From contig DCIQ01000177.1 in assembly GCA_002317435.1 (NCBI GenBank), positions 1 through 6,314 of the forward strand: 6,314 bases of DNA, written 5' to 3'. Under the pieces are notes generated by a model. The model saw only the letters and a program-made list of their open reading frames with translations, made no database searches and had not been told where the DNA came from. How positions within the stretch are numbered: the first letter of the stretch is position 1; each line of letters opens with the position of its first letter. This DNA is from Bacteroidales bacterium UBA1722 (lineage in GTDB: Bacteria > Bacteroidota > Bacteroidia > Bacteroidales > UBA932). This document shows positions 1 to 6,314 of this stretch, one piece after another. The position numbers were made by a program, and so were the translations under genes.

Positions 1-1410
1 ACCGAGACCACTTTCGGCGGACGCCCCGAACTGCCCGACAGCACAGCTGCCATAGACTACGGGACCTTGATATACGTAACGCTCCAGCGTGCACGCACTG
101 CCCGGGAAGCCATCGATATCATCGTGGATTTCGTGAACGAATACGGCTATGTCTCTGGAGGTGAATCCCTCTCCATCGGAGATGACAATGAAGCCTGGAT
201 AATGGAAATCGTCGGGAAAGGTGTAAAACTGGACGAGAACGGAAAGAACCTCCGCAAAGGTGCCGTCTGGGCGGCCGCCCGCGTCCCCGAAGGATATATC
301 TGCGCCCATGCCAACCAGTCCCGCATCCACCATATCGAATTCTCCGATCCCGAGAACTGGCTCTATGCTCCTGACGTGGTATCCTTCGCCAGAGAGATGG
401 GGTACTTCGAAGGAAGCGATGCCGAGTTCAGTTTCTGCGACGCCTATAACCCCATCGATTTCGGAGGTATGAGAGGCTGCGAGGCTCGTGTATGGAGTGC
501 ATTCCGGATACTCGGAGAAGGCAGGATAGGCACACGCGCAGCGGATGACTACATCGACTTCGCGATGGGTTACAACTCTGCCGACAAGATGCCCCTTTTC
601 ATCAAACCCGCCCGGAAAGTCTCCCTGAAAGAGGTCGCCGACGTAATGCGTGACCACTACGAAGGAACTCCTATGGATATGACCACGGATATCGGTGCAG
701 GCGGACATCACACTCCCTATCGCTGGAGACCTATGCATTTCGAAGCCGATGGCAATACTTACCTGAACGAAAGGGCCATAGCCACCCAGCAGACCGGATT
801 CTGGATCGTATGCCAGAGCCGCAGCTGGGTACCCGACGAACTGAAAGGTATCCTGTGGTTCGGAACGGATGACGCCGCCACCTCCAGTCTCACCCCCGTA
901 TATACCGGTATCAGCCGCGTACCGGAATGTATCCGGGTCGGCAACGGGGACATCCTTACATACAGCCCCACATCCATGTTCTGGATTACAAACAGAATCG
1001 CCCAATTCGCCTACCTGCTTTATGACCGGCTGCAGCCTGAAATAAGAGCCAGGATAGACAAATTCGAAAACGGGTGTCTGGAAGCCATCCCTCAGATAGA
1101 TGCCAAGGCGACAGAACTGCTCGGTGCCAAACCGACACCGAAATCCAGAAAAGCCGCCATCGACTACATTACAGACTACAGTGTAAACACTGCGCAGAAT
1201 CTGTTCGGCATATGGCAGGAACTGGATGCATACCTTCTCGTCAAATATATGGACGGAAATATCAAGCTCCAGAATCCCGACGGTTCATTCCGCGACAACG
1301 GTCACTCGCCGAAAATTCCCGCATTCCCCGACCAGCCCGGCTACAGCGACAGATGGAAGAAGAACGTAGCCCGTGACAACGGACTCATCCTCCGCGTTAA
1401 AGAAGAATAG
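1..1410 (+). CDS. C69 family dipeptidase, 5'-truncated by the window edge
   Basis: This is the C-terminal ~469 residues of a family C69 (PepD-type) dipeptidase, an N-terminal-nucleophile hydrolase that cleaves dipeptides. The frame is open to base 1: the 22 codons before the TTG at 67 read TETTFGGRPELPDS..., which fits the family, so 67 is not the start. Motifs seen are EAWIMEI (190-210), HANQSRI (307-327), a PIDFGG segment near 450-470, a DHYEGTP segment near 652-672, a YRWRP stretch (718-732) and TQQTGFW near 784-804. Relatives in Bacteroidales are, from memory, about 550 residues, so roughly 80-100 residues are missing, including the signal peptide, if any, and the nucleophilic Cys; activity cannot be judged. 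The stop is TAG at 1408-1410. It converges on the minus-strand operon and shares a terminator with it, but nothing suggests a shared function. Family assignment is firm; substrate is not known. Confidence 0.92.
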   Translation, partial: TETTFGGRPELPDSTAAIDYGTLIYVTLQRARTAREAIDIIVDFVNEYGYVSGGESLSIGDDNEAWIMEIVGKGVKLDENGKNLRKGAVWAAARVPEGYICAHANQSRIHHIEFSDPENWLYAPDVVSFAREMGYFEGSDAEFSFCDAYNPIDFGGMRGCEARVWSAFRILGEGRIGTRAADDYIDFAMGYNSADKMPLFIKPARKVSLKEVADVMRDHYEGTPMDMTTDIGAGGHHTPYRWRPMHFEADGNTYLNERAIATQQTGFWIVCQSRSWVPDELKGILWFGTDDAATSSLTPVYTGISRVPECIRVGNGDILTYSPTSMFWITNRIAQFAYLLYDRLQPEIRARIDKFENGCLEAIPQIDAKATELLGAKPTPKSRKAAIDYITDYSVNTAQNLFGIWQELDAYLLVKYMDGNIKLQNPDGSFRDNGHSPKIPAFPDQPGYSDRWKKNVARDNGLILRVKEE

Positions 1411-1454
1411 TCCGCGCGACGGACAAGGGTTTACCGAATTCCCTGTCGACTGAT

Positions 1455-1498
1455 AAAAGAGATGGCCGGACGACGATATGTTCCGGCCATCTCTTTTT
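1455..1498. terminator. Bidirectional intrinsic terminator between convergent genes
   Basis: A perfect 16-bp inverted repeat has arms at 1455-1470 (aaaagagatggccgga) and 1482-1497, with an 11-base loop. The stem has a GC-rich core (ggccgg) and A:T ends, so either transcript ends in a U-rich tract: TTTTT at 1494-1498 on the plus strand and TTTT from 1458-1455 on the minus strand. It sits 44 bases after the C69 dipeptidase stop and 20 bases after the stop of the NagB-like/PIG-L gene, so it should terminate both. The rest of 1411-1517 holds nothing else that I can recognise. Confidence 0.9.
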
Positions 1499-1517
1499 CA
1501 AATATCGATATCCGACG

Positions 1518-3443
1518 CTATCTCTTCCTCATACGGACGAAGAGTTCCATAGCCCTGTACTTCGCAAGTCCGAGGTCACTGAGAGTGCGGGCGGTATTCT
1601 GTGTACGTTCTTCGGCACGCTGCCAGAATTCCCGCTTGTCAGCACCGGGGAAGGGCATGATGTCCTTCTGCGAAAGATGCTTGTAGATAGCGTGACGCTT
1701 CCGTATCATCTCCTCGGGAGAGATAGGAACAGCCATGTCCTCATCAGCGAAACTCCACTCCTTCCAGGCCCCGCGATAAAGCCATATCTCACATTTCTTC
1801 ACCCAGTCCTCATTCCAGAGTTTCTCCATAGCGGACAGAACTATATTCGTGCAGGTCTTATGGGTTCCGTGAGGGTCATAGAAATCACCGGCGGCATATA
1901 CCTGATCGGGCTTGATCTCCTGAAGAAGGTCCATAACTATCTTATAATCGGCATCGGTAACCTTGCCTTTCTTGATACCTCCGGTCTCATAGAACGGAAG
2001 ATTCAGAAAATGAGCATGTGTGCGGTCATCCAGACCAAGTTCGCGGACGGCAGCCCTGGCTTCAGCCCTGCGGATGCTGCCCTTTATATTGAGAAGTTCC
2101 CGAGGTTCCGGTTCTCCCTGTTTCTTCCCGGCGATGATTTTCTTCACTTCCTCATATCTGTCACCGAAACCGAGTTCTCTGGCGGTATCTATATTCTGGA
2201 GCACAACGTCATCGTGGACAGCCACGTTTCCGGATGTTTCATAAGCCACGTGCACATCGTGCCCGTTTTCTATAAGGCGTCCGAACGTACCGCCCATGGA
2301 TATTACGTCATCATCCGGATGGGGAGAAAATATTATCACCTTCTTGGGGAACGGTGAGGCGGGAACAGGTCTGAAACTGTCATCTGCATTGGGCTTTCCA
2401 CCCGGCCATCCCGAAATGGTATGCTGGATGTCATTGAAAACATCAATGTTTATCTTGCTGTATTCGCCTTTCGCATTGAGCAGTCCGCTCAGGCTGTTTT
2501 CGAGATAATCTTCATACGTCAGTTCCAGAATCGGTTTGTGAACCGTCTCCGAAAGCCAGGTAACAGCCCTGCGGACGAACTTGGGAGTCCAATCGCAGTC
2601 TCCCACCACCCAGGGGGTCTTTATGATGGTCAGTTCCGATGCGGAATCCTTATCCACCACCAGTTCCACGTTCGGATGATTCTGGAAATGCGATGCAGGT
2701 ACCGAGTCGTCAGGTTCTCCTTCGGCTATCTGATGAACCACCGGTGCCTTCTCCTCTCCCCAGGCCATGAGCACGAGCTTCTTGGAACGCATTATGGTGT
2801 CGATACCCATCGTTATGGCCATCGTCGGGATATTGTTCGGATCCGACAGTCTGGTCGCCTGGAACATGAGATTCTTATAAGTAAGACGTACCGTACGGGT
2901 CTTGGTCTTCACATGTGAGCCCGCATCATTGAATCCCACCTGCCCCTGAGGTCCTACGCCGAGAATGGTGAAATCTATATCTCCGGCCTGTCTGTCATAT
3001 TCGGAACAATATTCGGAAAGGGATTCCAGCGGATGATGTCCGTTTATGGTATATACGTTCCCGGGCAGGATATCCACCTTGTCGATGAATTCTTCATAGA
3101 CTTTGAAATTCCTGCTTCTGGAATCATCCTTCTCGAGAGGATAAAACTCATCTATGCTGAATACCTTTACATCCTTAAAGCTGACTTCACCTTTCTCATA
3201 CCTCTTCACCAGTTCGCGGTAAAGGCTGATCGGTGTCGTGCCTGTCGAGAGACCCAGTCTGAAAAGGCCGCCGGAATTATTATGCGACCTGATCTCGCTG
3301 ATCACCAGATCGGCTACATATGAAGAACCGGACATCTCGTCATCATACACGGAAGTCTTCACTTTCTCACATCTGTGAAGGACATCTTCCGGCAATTCGT
3401 TTTTCAAAAGACCACCTGAAGTCTCTAAATAAAAATGTGTCAT
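1518..3443 (-). CDS. NagB-like domain fused to a PIG-L/LmbE deacetylase domain
   Basis: A 641-residue two-domain protein with no signal peptide, so probably cytoplasmic. Residues ~30-275 are a glucosamine-6-phosphate deaminase/isomerase-like domain: LGLSTGTTP (63-71), FSIDEF (95-100, Asp98 matching E. coli NagB Asp72), LGVGPQGQVGFND (161-173) and WGEEK (228-232, Lys232 matching phosphate-binding Lys208). At the ring-opening positions E. coli Asp141 and His143 are Gln166 and Gln168, and Glu148 is Asp173, so deaminase activity is doubtful. After a linker (~290-365), residues ~368-600 form a PIG-L (LmbE) N-deacetylase domain with SPHPDDD (373-379) and DPHGTHK (523-529); by analogy with MshB, His375, Asp378 and His528 bind zinc, Asp377 is the base and His525 the second catalytic histidine. 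Bacteroides carry similar fusions of ~660 residues annotated only as deaminase-like. It is last in the operon, after GH20 and the flavoprotein. An amino-sugar or amino-sugar-phosphate deacetylase is the best guess; the substrate is unknown. Confidence 0.9.
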   Translation of the reverse strand: MTHFYLETSGGLLKNELPEDVLHRCEKVKTSVYDDEMSGSSYVADLVISEIRSHNNSGGLFRLGLSTGTTPISLYRELVKRYEKGEVSFKDVKVFSIDEFYPLEKDDSRSRNFKVYEEFIDKVDILPGNVYTINGHHPLESLSEYCSEYDRQAGDIDFTILGVGPQGQVGFNDAGSHVKTKTRTVRLTYKNLMFQATRLSDPNNIPTMAITMGIDTIMRSKKLVLMAWGEEKAPVVHQIAEGEPDDSVPASHFQNHPNVELVVDKDSASELTIIKTPWVVGDCDWTPKFVRRAVTWLSETVHKPILELTYEDYLENSLSGLLNAKGEYSKINIDVFNDIQHTISGWPGGKPNADDSFRPVPASPFPKKVIIFSPHPDDDVISMGGTFGRLIENGHDVHVAYETSGNVAVHDDVVLQNIDTARELGFGDRYEEVKKIIAGKKQGEPEPRELLNIKGSIRRAEARAAVRELGLDDRTHAHFLNLPFYETGGIKKGKVTDADYKIVMDLLQEIKPDQVYAAGDFYDPHGTHKTCTNIVLSAMEKLWNEDWVKKCEIWLYRGAWKEWSFADEDMAVPISPEEMIRKRHAIYKHLSQKDIMPFPGADKREFWQRAEERTQNTARTLSDLGLAKYRAMELFVRMRKR

Positions 3444-3467
3444 ATCTAATATCTAATATGTTATGTT
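3444..3467 (-). repeat. Gene spacer made of two tandem duplications
   Basis: The whole 24-base gap between the flavoprotein stop and the fusion-gene ATG reads, on the coding strand, (AACAT)2(ATTAGAT)2. Only 4 of 24 bases are G or C, unlike the surrounding coding DNA. It contains no Shine-Dalgarno motif. An unstructured AT-rich leader just before the start codon is common in Bacteroidota, so it probably serves as the translation initiation region of the fusion gene. No independent promoter is evident in it. Confidence 0.8.
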
Positions 3468-4052
3468 CTATTTGGTCGATGACTCCGGATATCCCACAGT
3501 CTGAACCAACGTTATCATTTGATCGGGCCGCAAATCCAGGGCCGCAGAGAGAGCCGGCCTGTCCACCATCGCACGGACTACGGTGATCAGCCCCTCGCTC
3601 GCACAGTACAGATACATATTCTCGGAGATGAAGCCCGTATCTGCGAAAATGGTCTCCACCACACCTCGCTCGTCCTTGCCGGTGATACGCGATGTCTCCG
3701 CCACGAAGATTATCTCCAAAGGGGCCTTCCCCACAAAATCCTGCATCCCCGTGGCAGCACGCATATCGCGCTCATCTGCCATGACCAGAACGTTCTGGAC
3801 AGCATTCCAGAGATAAACGCCATCCCGGAAGCAGAGATACAGTTCCATCTCCTGACGGTTATGTGACGAAGGGGCCGTACGCTTCCTCTCCCTGTTATAT
3901 CCCCAGGCAGCCCAAAGCAGATTCGAAAGAGTCTGAAGTTCCAGAGGGCGCTCACTGAAATTCCGTGCAGTCACTCTGGAAGAGAGCACTTCCATCAAGG
4001 GTCTCCCCCCGGTGATGACAGGTTCAGGCAGGTGAATCGTTTTCATCGACAT
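3468..4052 (-). CDS. SagB/ThcOx-type nitroreductase-family flavoprotein
   Basis: A 194-residue protein of the FMN-dependent nitroreductase superfamily, closest by eye to the SagB/ThcOx subgroup common as stand-alone genes in Bacteroidota. Family landmarks are a GGRPLMEVLSSR start with Arg26 and Arg30 (expected FMN phosphate contacts), LLWAAWGYNR (45-54), RTAPSSHNRQEMELYL (58-73), DTGFISENMYLYCASEGL (138-155), VRAMVDR (159-165) and the C-terminal TVGYP (185-189). The length fits a single-domain member. There is no signal peptide, so it should be cytoplasmic. It lies one base after the GH20 stop and 24 bases before the NagB-like/PIG-L gene, so it is almost certainly co-transcribed. The electron acceptor or donor and the substrate are unknown; no azoline-forming (YcaO) partner or precursor peptide is visible, so a peptide-modifying role is not supported. 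The start could instead be the second ATG at 4046, giving 192 residues. Confidence 0.88.
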   Translation of the reverse strand: MSMKTIHLPEPVITGGRPLMEVLSSRVTARNFSERPLELQTLSNLLWAAWGYNRERKRTAPSSHNRQEMELYLCFRDGVYLWNAVQNVLVMADERDMRAATGMQDFVGKAPLEIIFVAETSRITGKDERGVVETIFADTGFISENMYLYCASEGLITVVRAMVDRPALSAALDLRPDQMITLVQTVGYPESSTK

Positions 4053-4056
4053 CCTA
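4044..4056 (-). promoter_or_regulatory. Coupled stop/start junction with two candidate ATGs
   Basis: On the minus strand the GH20 stop TAG (4056-4054) is followed by one base and then ATG at 4052-4050; a second in-frame ATG lies at 4046-4044. The sequence AGGA (4055-4052) overlaps the stop and the first ATG and sits 5 bases before the second ATG, a spacing suitable for a weak Shine-Dalgarno site. This favours the second ATG slightly, but Bacteroidota use such sites little. Either way, initiation is probably coupled to termination of GH20 translation. Confidence 0.45.
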
Positions 4057-6314
4057 TTTCACATACCAAAGATTCTCCGCGGGCACCTCCATAAAGGCAT
4101 TTGAACCTTCGTAGCGCACTCTGAGCTTCTCCCAGGTCCATCCGGAAGGAAGACCGCCCACTATATTGCCCAGATAGGTGAGTTCTATTTCGTGAAGACC
4201 GGCGGAAAGAGCGACAGAATTATCGTGTGTATATCTCTTTACTTCTCCCTGATGGTCCAGTACCACGTTTCCGTCCACTTTCACCATATCCAGATCGGAA
4301 TGAATGAAGAATACTCCGTCCATGGGAACTTCGATATATCCGCGTGCCACGGCACCATACTGGGGAGTATTCACTGTAACATTATTGTCTGTCGAACCTG
4401 GCAGCAGGGCGGAAATCTCAGCCGCTGAAGGTATCACTTTCTCTTCCCATTTCTCCGGGGCATTCTGAAGAGCATCAACCGTCAGATAATAACCTTTCTT
4501 CATCGAGACCTTGAGTCCGTTGGCCAGGGAGGATTTGTCCACACCGGCTGCGGGGGATGCACTCACCTTCTCCACGAAAACCGTCCGGACACGGCTCATC
4601 TCACCCGAAGGGAGAACGGTGCGTATCTTTATTTCAGTATTCTCCGTAACGGTCAGAGGAGCAGTGTATTCAGCGGATGACGCATCCGGTTCGGATCCGT
4701 CGAGGGTATATACCATCTTCTCGGGACGTGTAGTCTGGAAAGCCACCTGTGTGCGGTCCGAAATAAATACCACATGATCACACGAGCCAAAAGGCTGTTC
4801 GGGCATGGGAATATGGTAATTGATGCCGTGTGCCGCGAGTCTCAGAGAGGCGTCGCCGTCTATCCTGCGGGAAAAATCCTCCCAACTCTTATTGGCTGCA
4901 GGAGTCCATCCTGTCTCGGCGACGGCGATGATACGGGGGAATGTACGGTATTCGTTGATATCCTCCGTATAAAGATATTCGGACCAGCAGTTACCCTGAA
5001 CACCTTTGATGAAATTCTCCTTCCCGAGTTTCTTCAGAGTGTCGGGAATAGGGTCATAGGTATAGGTTTTCTCGAGAGTGGCGTAACCGCCGATACCCAC
5101 GGGTTCAGCCTTGTAGTCCCCCTGGAAATAGTCCAGATAATAACCTTCGCTCGAAGGGGTCATGATGACTTCGTTACCCTTCAGACCTGCATTGATGCCA
5201 CCTTCGACGCCCCTCCAGGACATTACGATGGCACCTTGGGTGAGGTCTCCTTCCAGAATCTCGTCCCAGCCGATGATTCTCTTTCCGTACTGGGCCAGAT
5301 ATTTTTCGAAATATTCCACGATCCAGGTCTGGAGATGCTGTTCGGGAGTGAATTCGTCATCGAACTTGTCCAATCCCAGCTCACGGATCATCTTCTGGCA
5401 CCGGGGACATGCGGCCCACTCTTCCTTCGGGCATTCGTCACCTCCGATATGGAAATATTCCCCGGGGAATATCTGCACCATCTCATCGATTACATCCTTC
5501 AGGAAATCAAGCATCTTTCCCTTTCCGGGACACATGACCACGTCTTCCACGCCCCATACCTGGCGGACAGGGACGACGGCATTGCGGCATGAGAGCTCGG
5601 GATATGCGTGGATGGCGGCCAGTTCGTGACCGGGAATCTCCAGCTCGGGGATGACGGTGATATGTCTTTCGGCCGCATAAGCCACCACTTCCTTCAGTTC
5701 TTCCTGAGTATAATAACCTTTGTGGCTTCCGCCTTCGCCCAGAATCCTCTCGGAACCGAGTCCGGTAAGTTTCGGATATTTTTTCACTTCGAAACGCCAT
5801 CCCTGGTCCTCGGTCAGATGGAAATGCATTATGTTTATCTTGTACATGGCATAAACATCTATCTGCTTCTTCAGCCACTCCACCGATCTGAAATTACGGC
5901 AGGGATCGACCATCACCCCCCTGTATGAGAATCTGGGGAAATCTTCGATCTCGACCGAGGGGGCCGACCATCCGGTGCCTTCCACCAAAGAAGCGCTCTC
6001 CACCCCTGCGGGCAGCAGCTGCATGAATGTCTGCATCCCATAAAAAAGTCCCGCTTCGTCGGATGCGGTCACCTTTACACCCTTGCGTGTAACCGAAAGT
6101 CTATAACCTTCGGCGGCGATACCGCTTTCGGGTTCGAGGCACAATTCTATGCCCGCACCTTCTGCGGCGACAGGAAGTTCATAACCGGTGGATGTCCTCA
6201 GTTTCTGTGCGAAAAACGCAGCCGTACGTGCTTCTTCTTCACAGTCGGCCACGAATACGGCATCGGACTCCAGAACGAAATGTCCCGCTCCGCGGGTCAC
6301 GGACACGGGAGCCG
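4054..6314 (-). CDS. GH20 beta-N-acetylhexosaminidase, 5'-truncated by the window edge
   Basis: About 752 residues of an exo-acting family 20 hexosaminidase that removes terminal beta-GlcNAc or GalNAc by substrate-assisted catalysis. The frame continues past the GTG at 6306 to the window edge (reading ...A-P-V-S-V), so that GTG is not the start; the true N-terminus, expected to hold an export signal, is missing. Counting from 6306: GH20b domain ~1-122; TIM-barrel ~125-478 with Arg129, HFHLTEDQGWR (161-171), PGH (225-227), HIGGDE (286-291), GWDE (346-349), SWRG (363-366), YLD (390-392) and CWSE (440-443); a chitobiase C-terminal/Fn3-like module ~505-578 (YTLDGSEP); and a PA14-like beta-sandwich ~588-735. 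Asp290/Glu291 match the catalytic pair, and the Streptomyces enzyme's substrate-binding Arg, Trp, Tyr and Asp positions all appear kept, so it should be active. It is the first visible gene of the operon and probably works in the periplasm or at the surface. Natural substrate (mucin, host N-glycan, chitin oligomer or peptidoglycan fragment) cannot be told. Confidence 0.95.
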   Translation of the reverse strand, partial: APVSVTRGAGHFVLESDAVFVADCEEEARTAAFFAQKLRTSTGYELPVAAEGAGIELCLEPESGIAAEGYRLSVTRKGVKVTASDEAGLFYGMQTFMQLLPAGVESASLVEGTGWSAPSVEIEDFPRFSYRGVMVDPCRNFRSVEWLKKQIDVYAMYKINIMHFHLTEDQGWRFEVKKYPKLTGLGSERILGEGGSHKGYYTQEELKEVVAYAAERHITVIPELEIPGHELAAIHAYPELSCRNAVVPVRQVWGVEDVVMCPGKGKMLDFLKDVIDEMVQIFPGEYFHIGGDECPKEEWAACPRCQKMIRELGLDKFDDEFTPEQHLQTWIVEYFEKYLAQYGKRIIGWDEILEGDLTQGAIVMSWRGVEGGINAGLKGNEVIMTPSSEGYYLDYFQGDYKAEPVGIGGYATLEKTYTYDPIPDTLKKLGKENFIKGVQGNCWSEYLYTEDINEYRTFPRIIAVAETGWTPAANKSWEDFSRRIDGDASLRLAAHGINYHIPMPEQPFGSCDHVVFISDRTQVAFQTTRPEKMVYTLDGSEPDASSAEYTAPLTVTENTEIKIRTVLPSGEMSRVRTVFVEKVSASPAAGVDKSSLANGLKVSMKKGYYLTVDALQNAPEKWEEKVIPSAAEISALLPGSTDNNVTVNTPQYGAVARGYIEVPMDGVFFIHSDLDMVKVDGNVVLDHQGEVKRYTHDNSVALSAGLHEIELTYLGNIVGGLPSGWTWEKLRVRYEGSNAFMEVPAENLWYVK

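Noticed and set aside
67..69. TTG as the start of the C69 dipeptidase gene
   Set aside because: The frame is open upstream to base 1 and the upstream codons encode family-like sequence, so the gene simply enters from outside the window.
1677..2357. Open frame of 226 codons on the plus strand opposite the PIG-L half of the fusion gene
   Set aside because: The minus-strand protein has clear zinc-site motifs across this stretch. The antisense translation has no family resemblance and no supporting start region.
1518..3443. Possible frameshift or assembly artefact joining two separate genes (NagB and a deacetylase)
   Set aside because: One uninterrupted frame runs through both domains with a family-like linker, and the same fusion is known in Bacteroides proteins of similar length.
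3468..4052. A SagB-type dehydrogenase from a thiazole/oxazole-modified peptide cluster
   Set aside because: No YcaO cyclodehydratase, SagC-like protein, precursor peptide or exporter is present. Stand-alone SagB-like flavoproteins are common in Bacteroidota, and the neighbours here are sugar enzymes.
4774..5592. Long open frame of 272 codons on the plus strand opposite the hexosaminidase gene
   Set aside because: It lies wholly inside the strongly conserved GH20 catalytic domain on the other strand, and its translation shows no recognisable domain. It is a by-product of codon use in the real gene.
6304..6306. GTG as the start of the hexosaminidase gene
   Set aside because: The frame continues to the window edge, the preceding Ala-Pro fits the usual N-terminal region of GH20 proteins, and a start here would remove the expected export signal.

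Overview
The window looks like a piece of a Bacteroidota chromosome, most likely order Bacteroidales. The main reasons are a deaminase-like/PIG-L deacetylase fusion protein of a type I know from Bacteroides, a GH20 hexosaminidase with the usual Bacteroidales module order, a C69 dipeptidase close to Bacteroidales versions, and a general lack of strong Shine-Dalgarno sites. I cannot place it to genus. No mobile element, CRISPR array, tRNA or rRNA was seen, and the window is almost entirely coding.

Layout: (1) 1-1410, plus strand, the C-terminal ~469 residues of a family C69 dipeptidase, whose N-terminus lies left of the window. (2) 1411-1517, a short convergent intergenic region with a perfect 16-bp hairpin flanked by A and T runs, which should end transcription from both sides. 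(3) 1518-6314, minus strand, three tightly packed genes read right to left: a GH20 beta-N-acetylhexosaminidase (start beyond the right edge), a SagB/ThcOx-type nitroreductase-family flavoprotein one base after the GH20 stop, and, 24 bases further on, a 641-residue fusion of a NagB-like domain to a PIG-L/LmbE deacetylase domain. Spacing suggests one transcript ending at the hairpin. Its promoter would lie outside the window.

The likely theme of the operon is N-acetyl-hexosamine use. GH20 would release terminal GlcNAc/GalNAc outside the cytoplasm, and the fusion protein would act on an amino sugar inside it. The NagB-like half keeps the fold motifs and the residues expected to hold the phosphate, but has Gln in place of the Asp and His used for ring opening in E. 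coli NagB. The PIG-L half keeps all expected zinc and catalytic residues. The fusion is therefore better read as a deacetylase carrying a deaminase-like, perhaps sugar-phosphate-binding, module than as a working deaminase. The role of the flavoprotein between them is unknown. No transporter, sugar kinase, NagA or regulator is visible here.

The most interesting points are the degenerate deaminase half, the unexplained flavoprotein in a hexosamine operon, and a 24-base gene spacer made entirely of two back-to-back tandem duplications. None of these amounts to a clearly new system on sequence alone.
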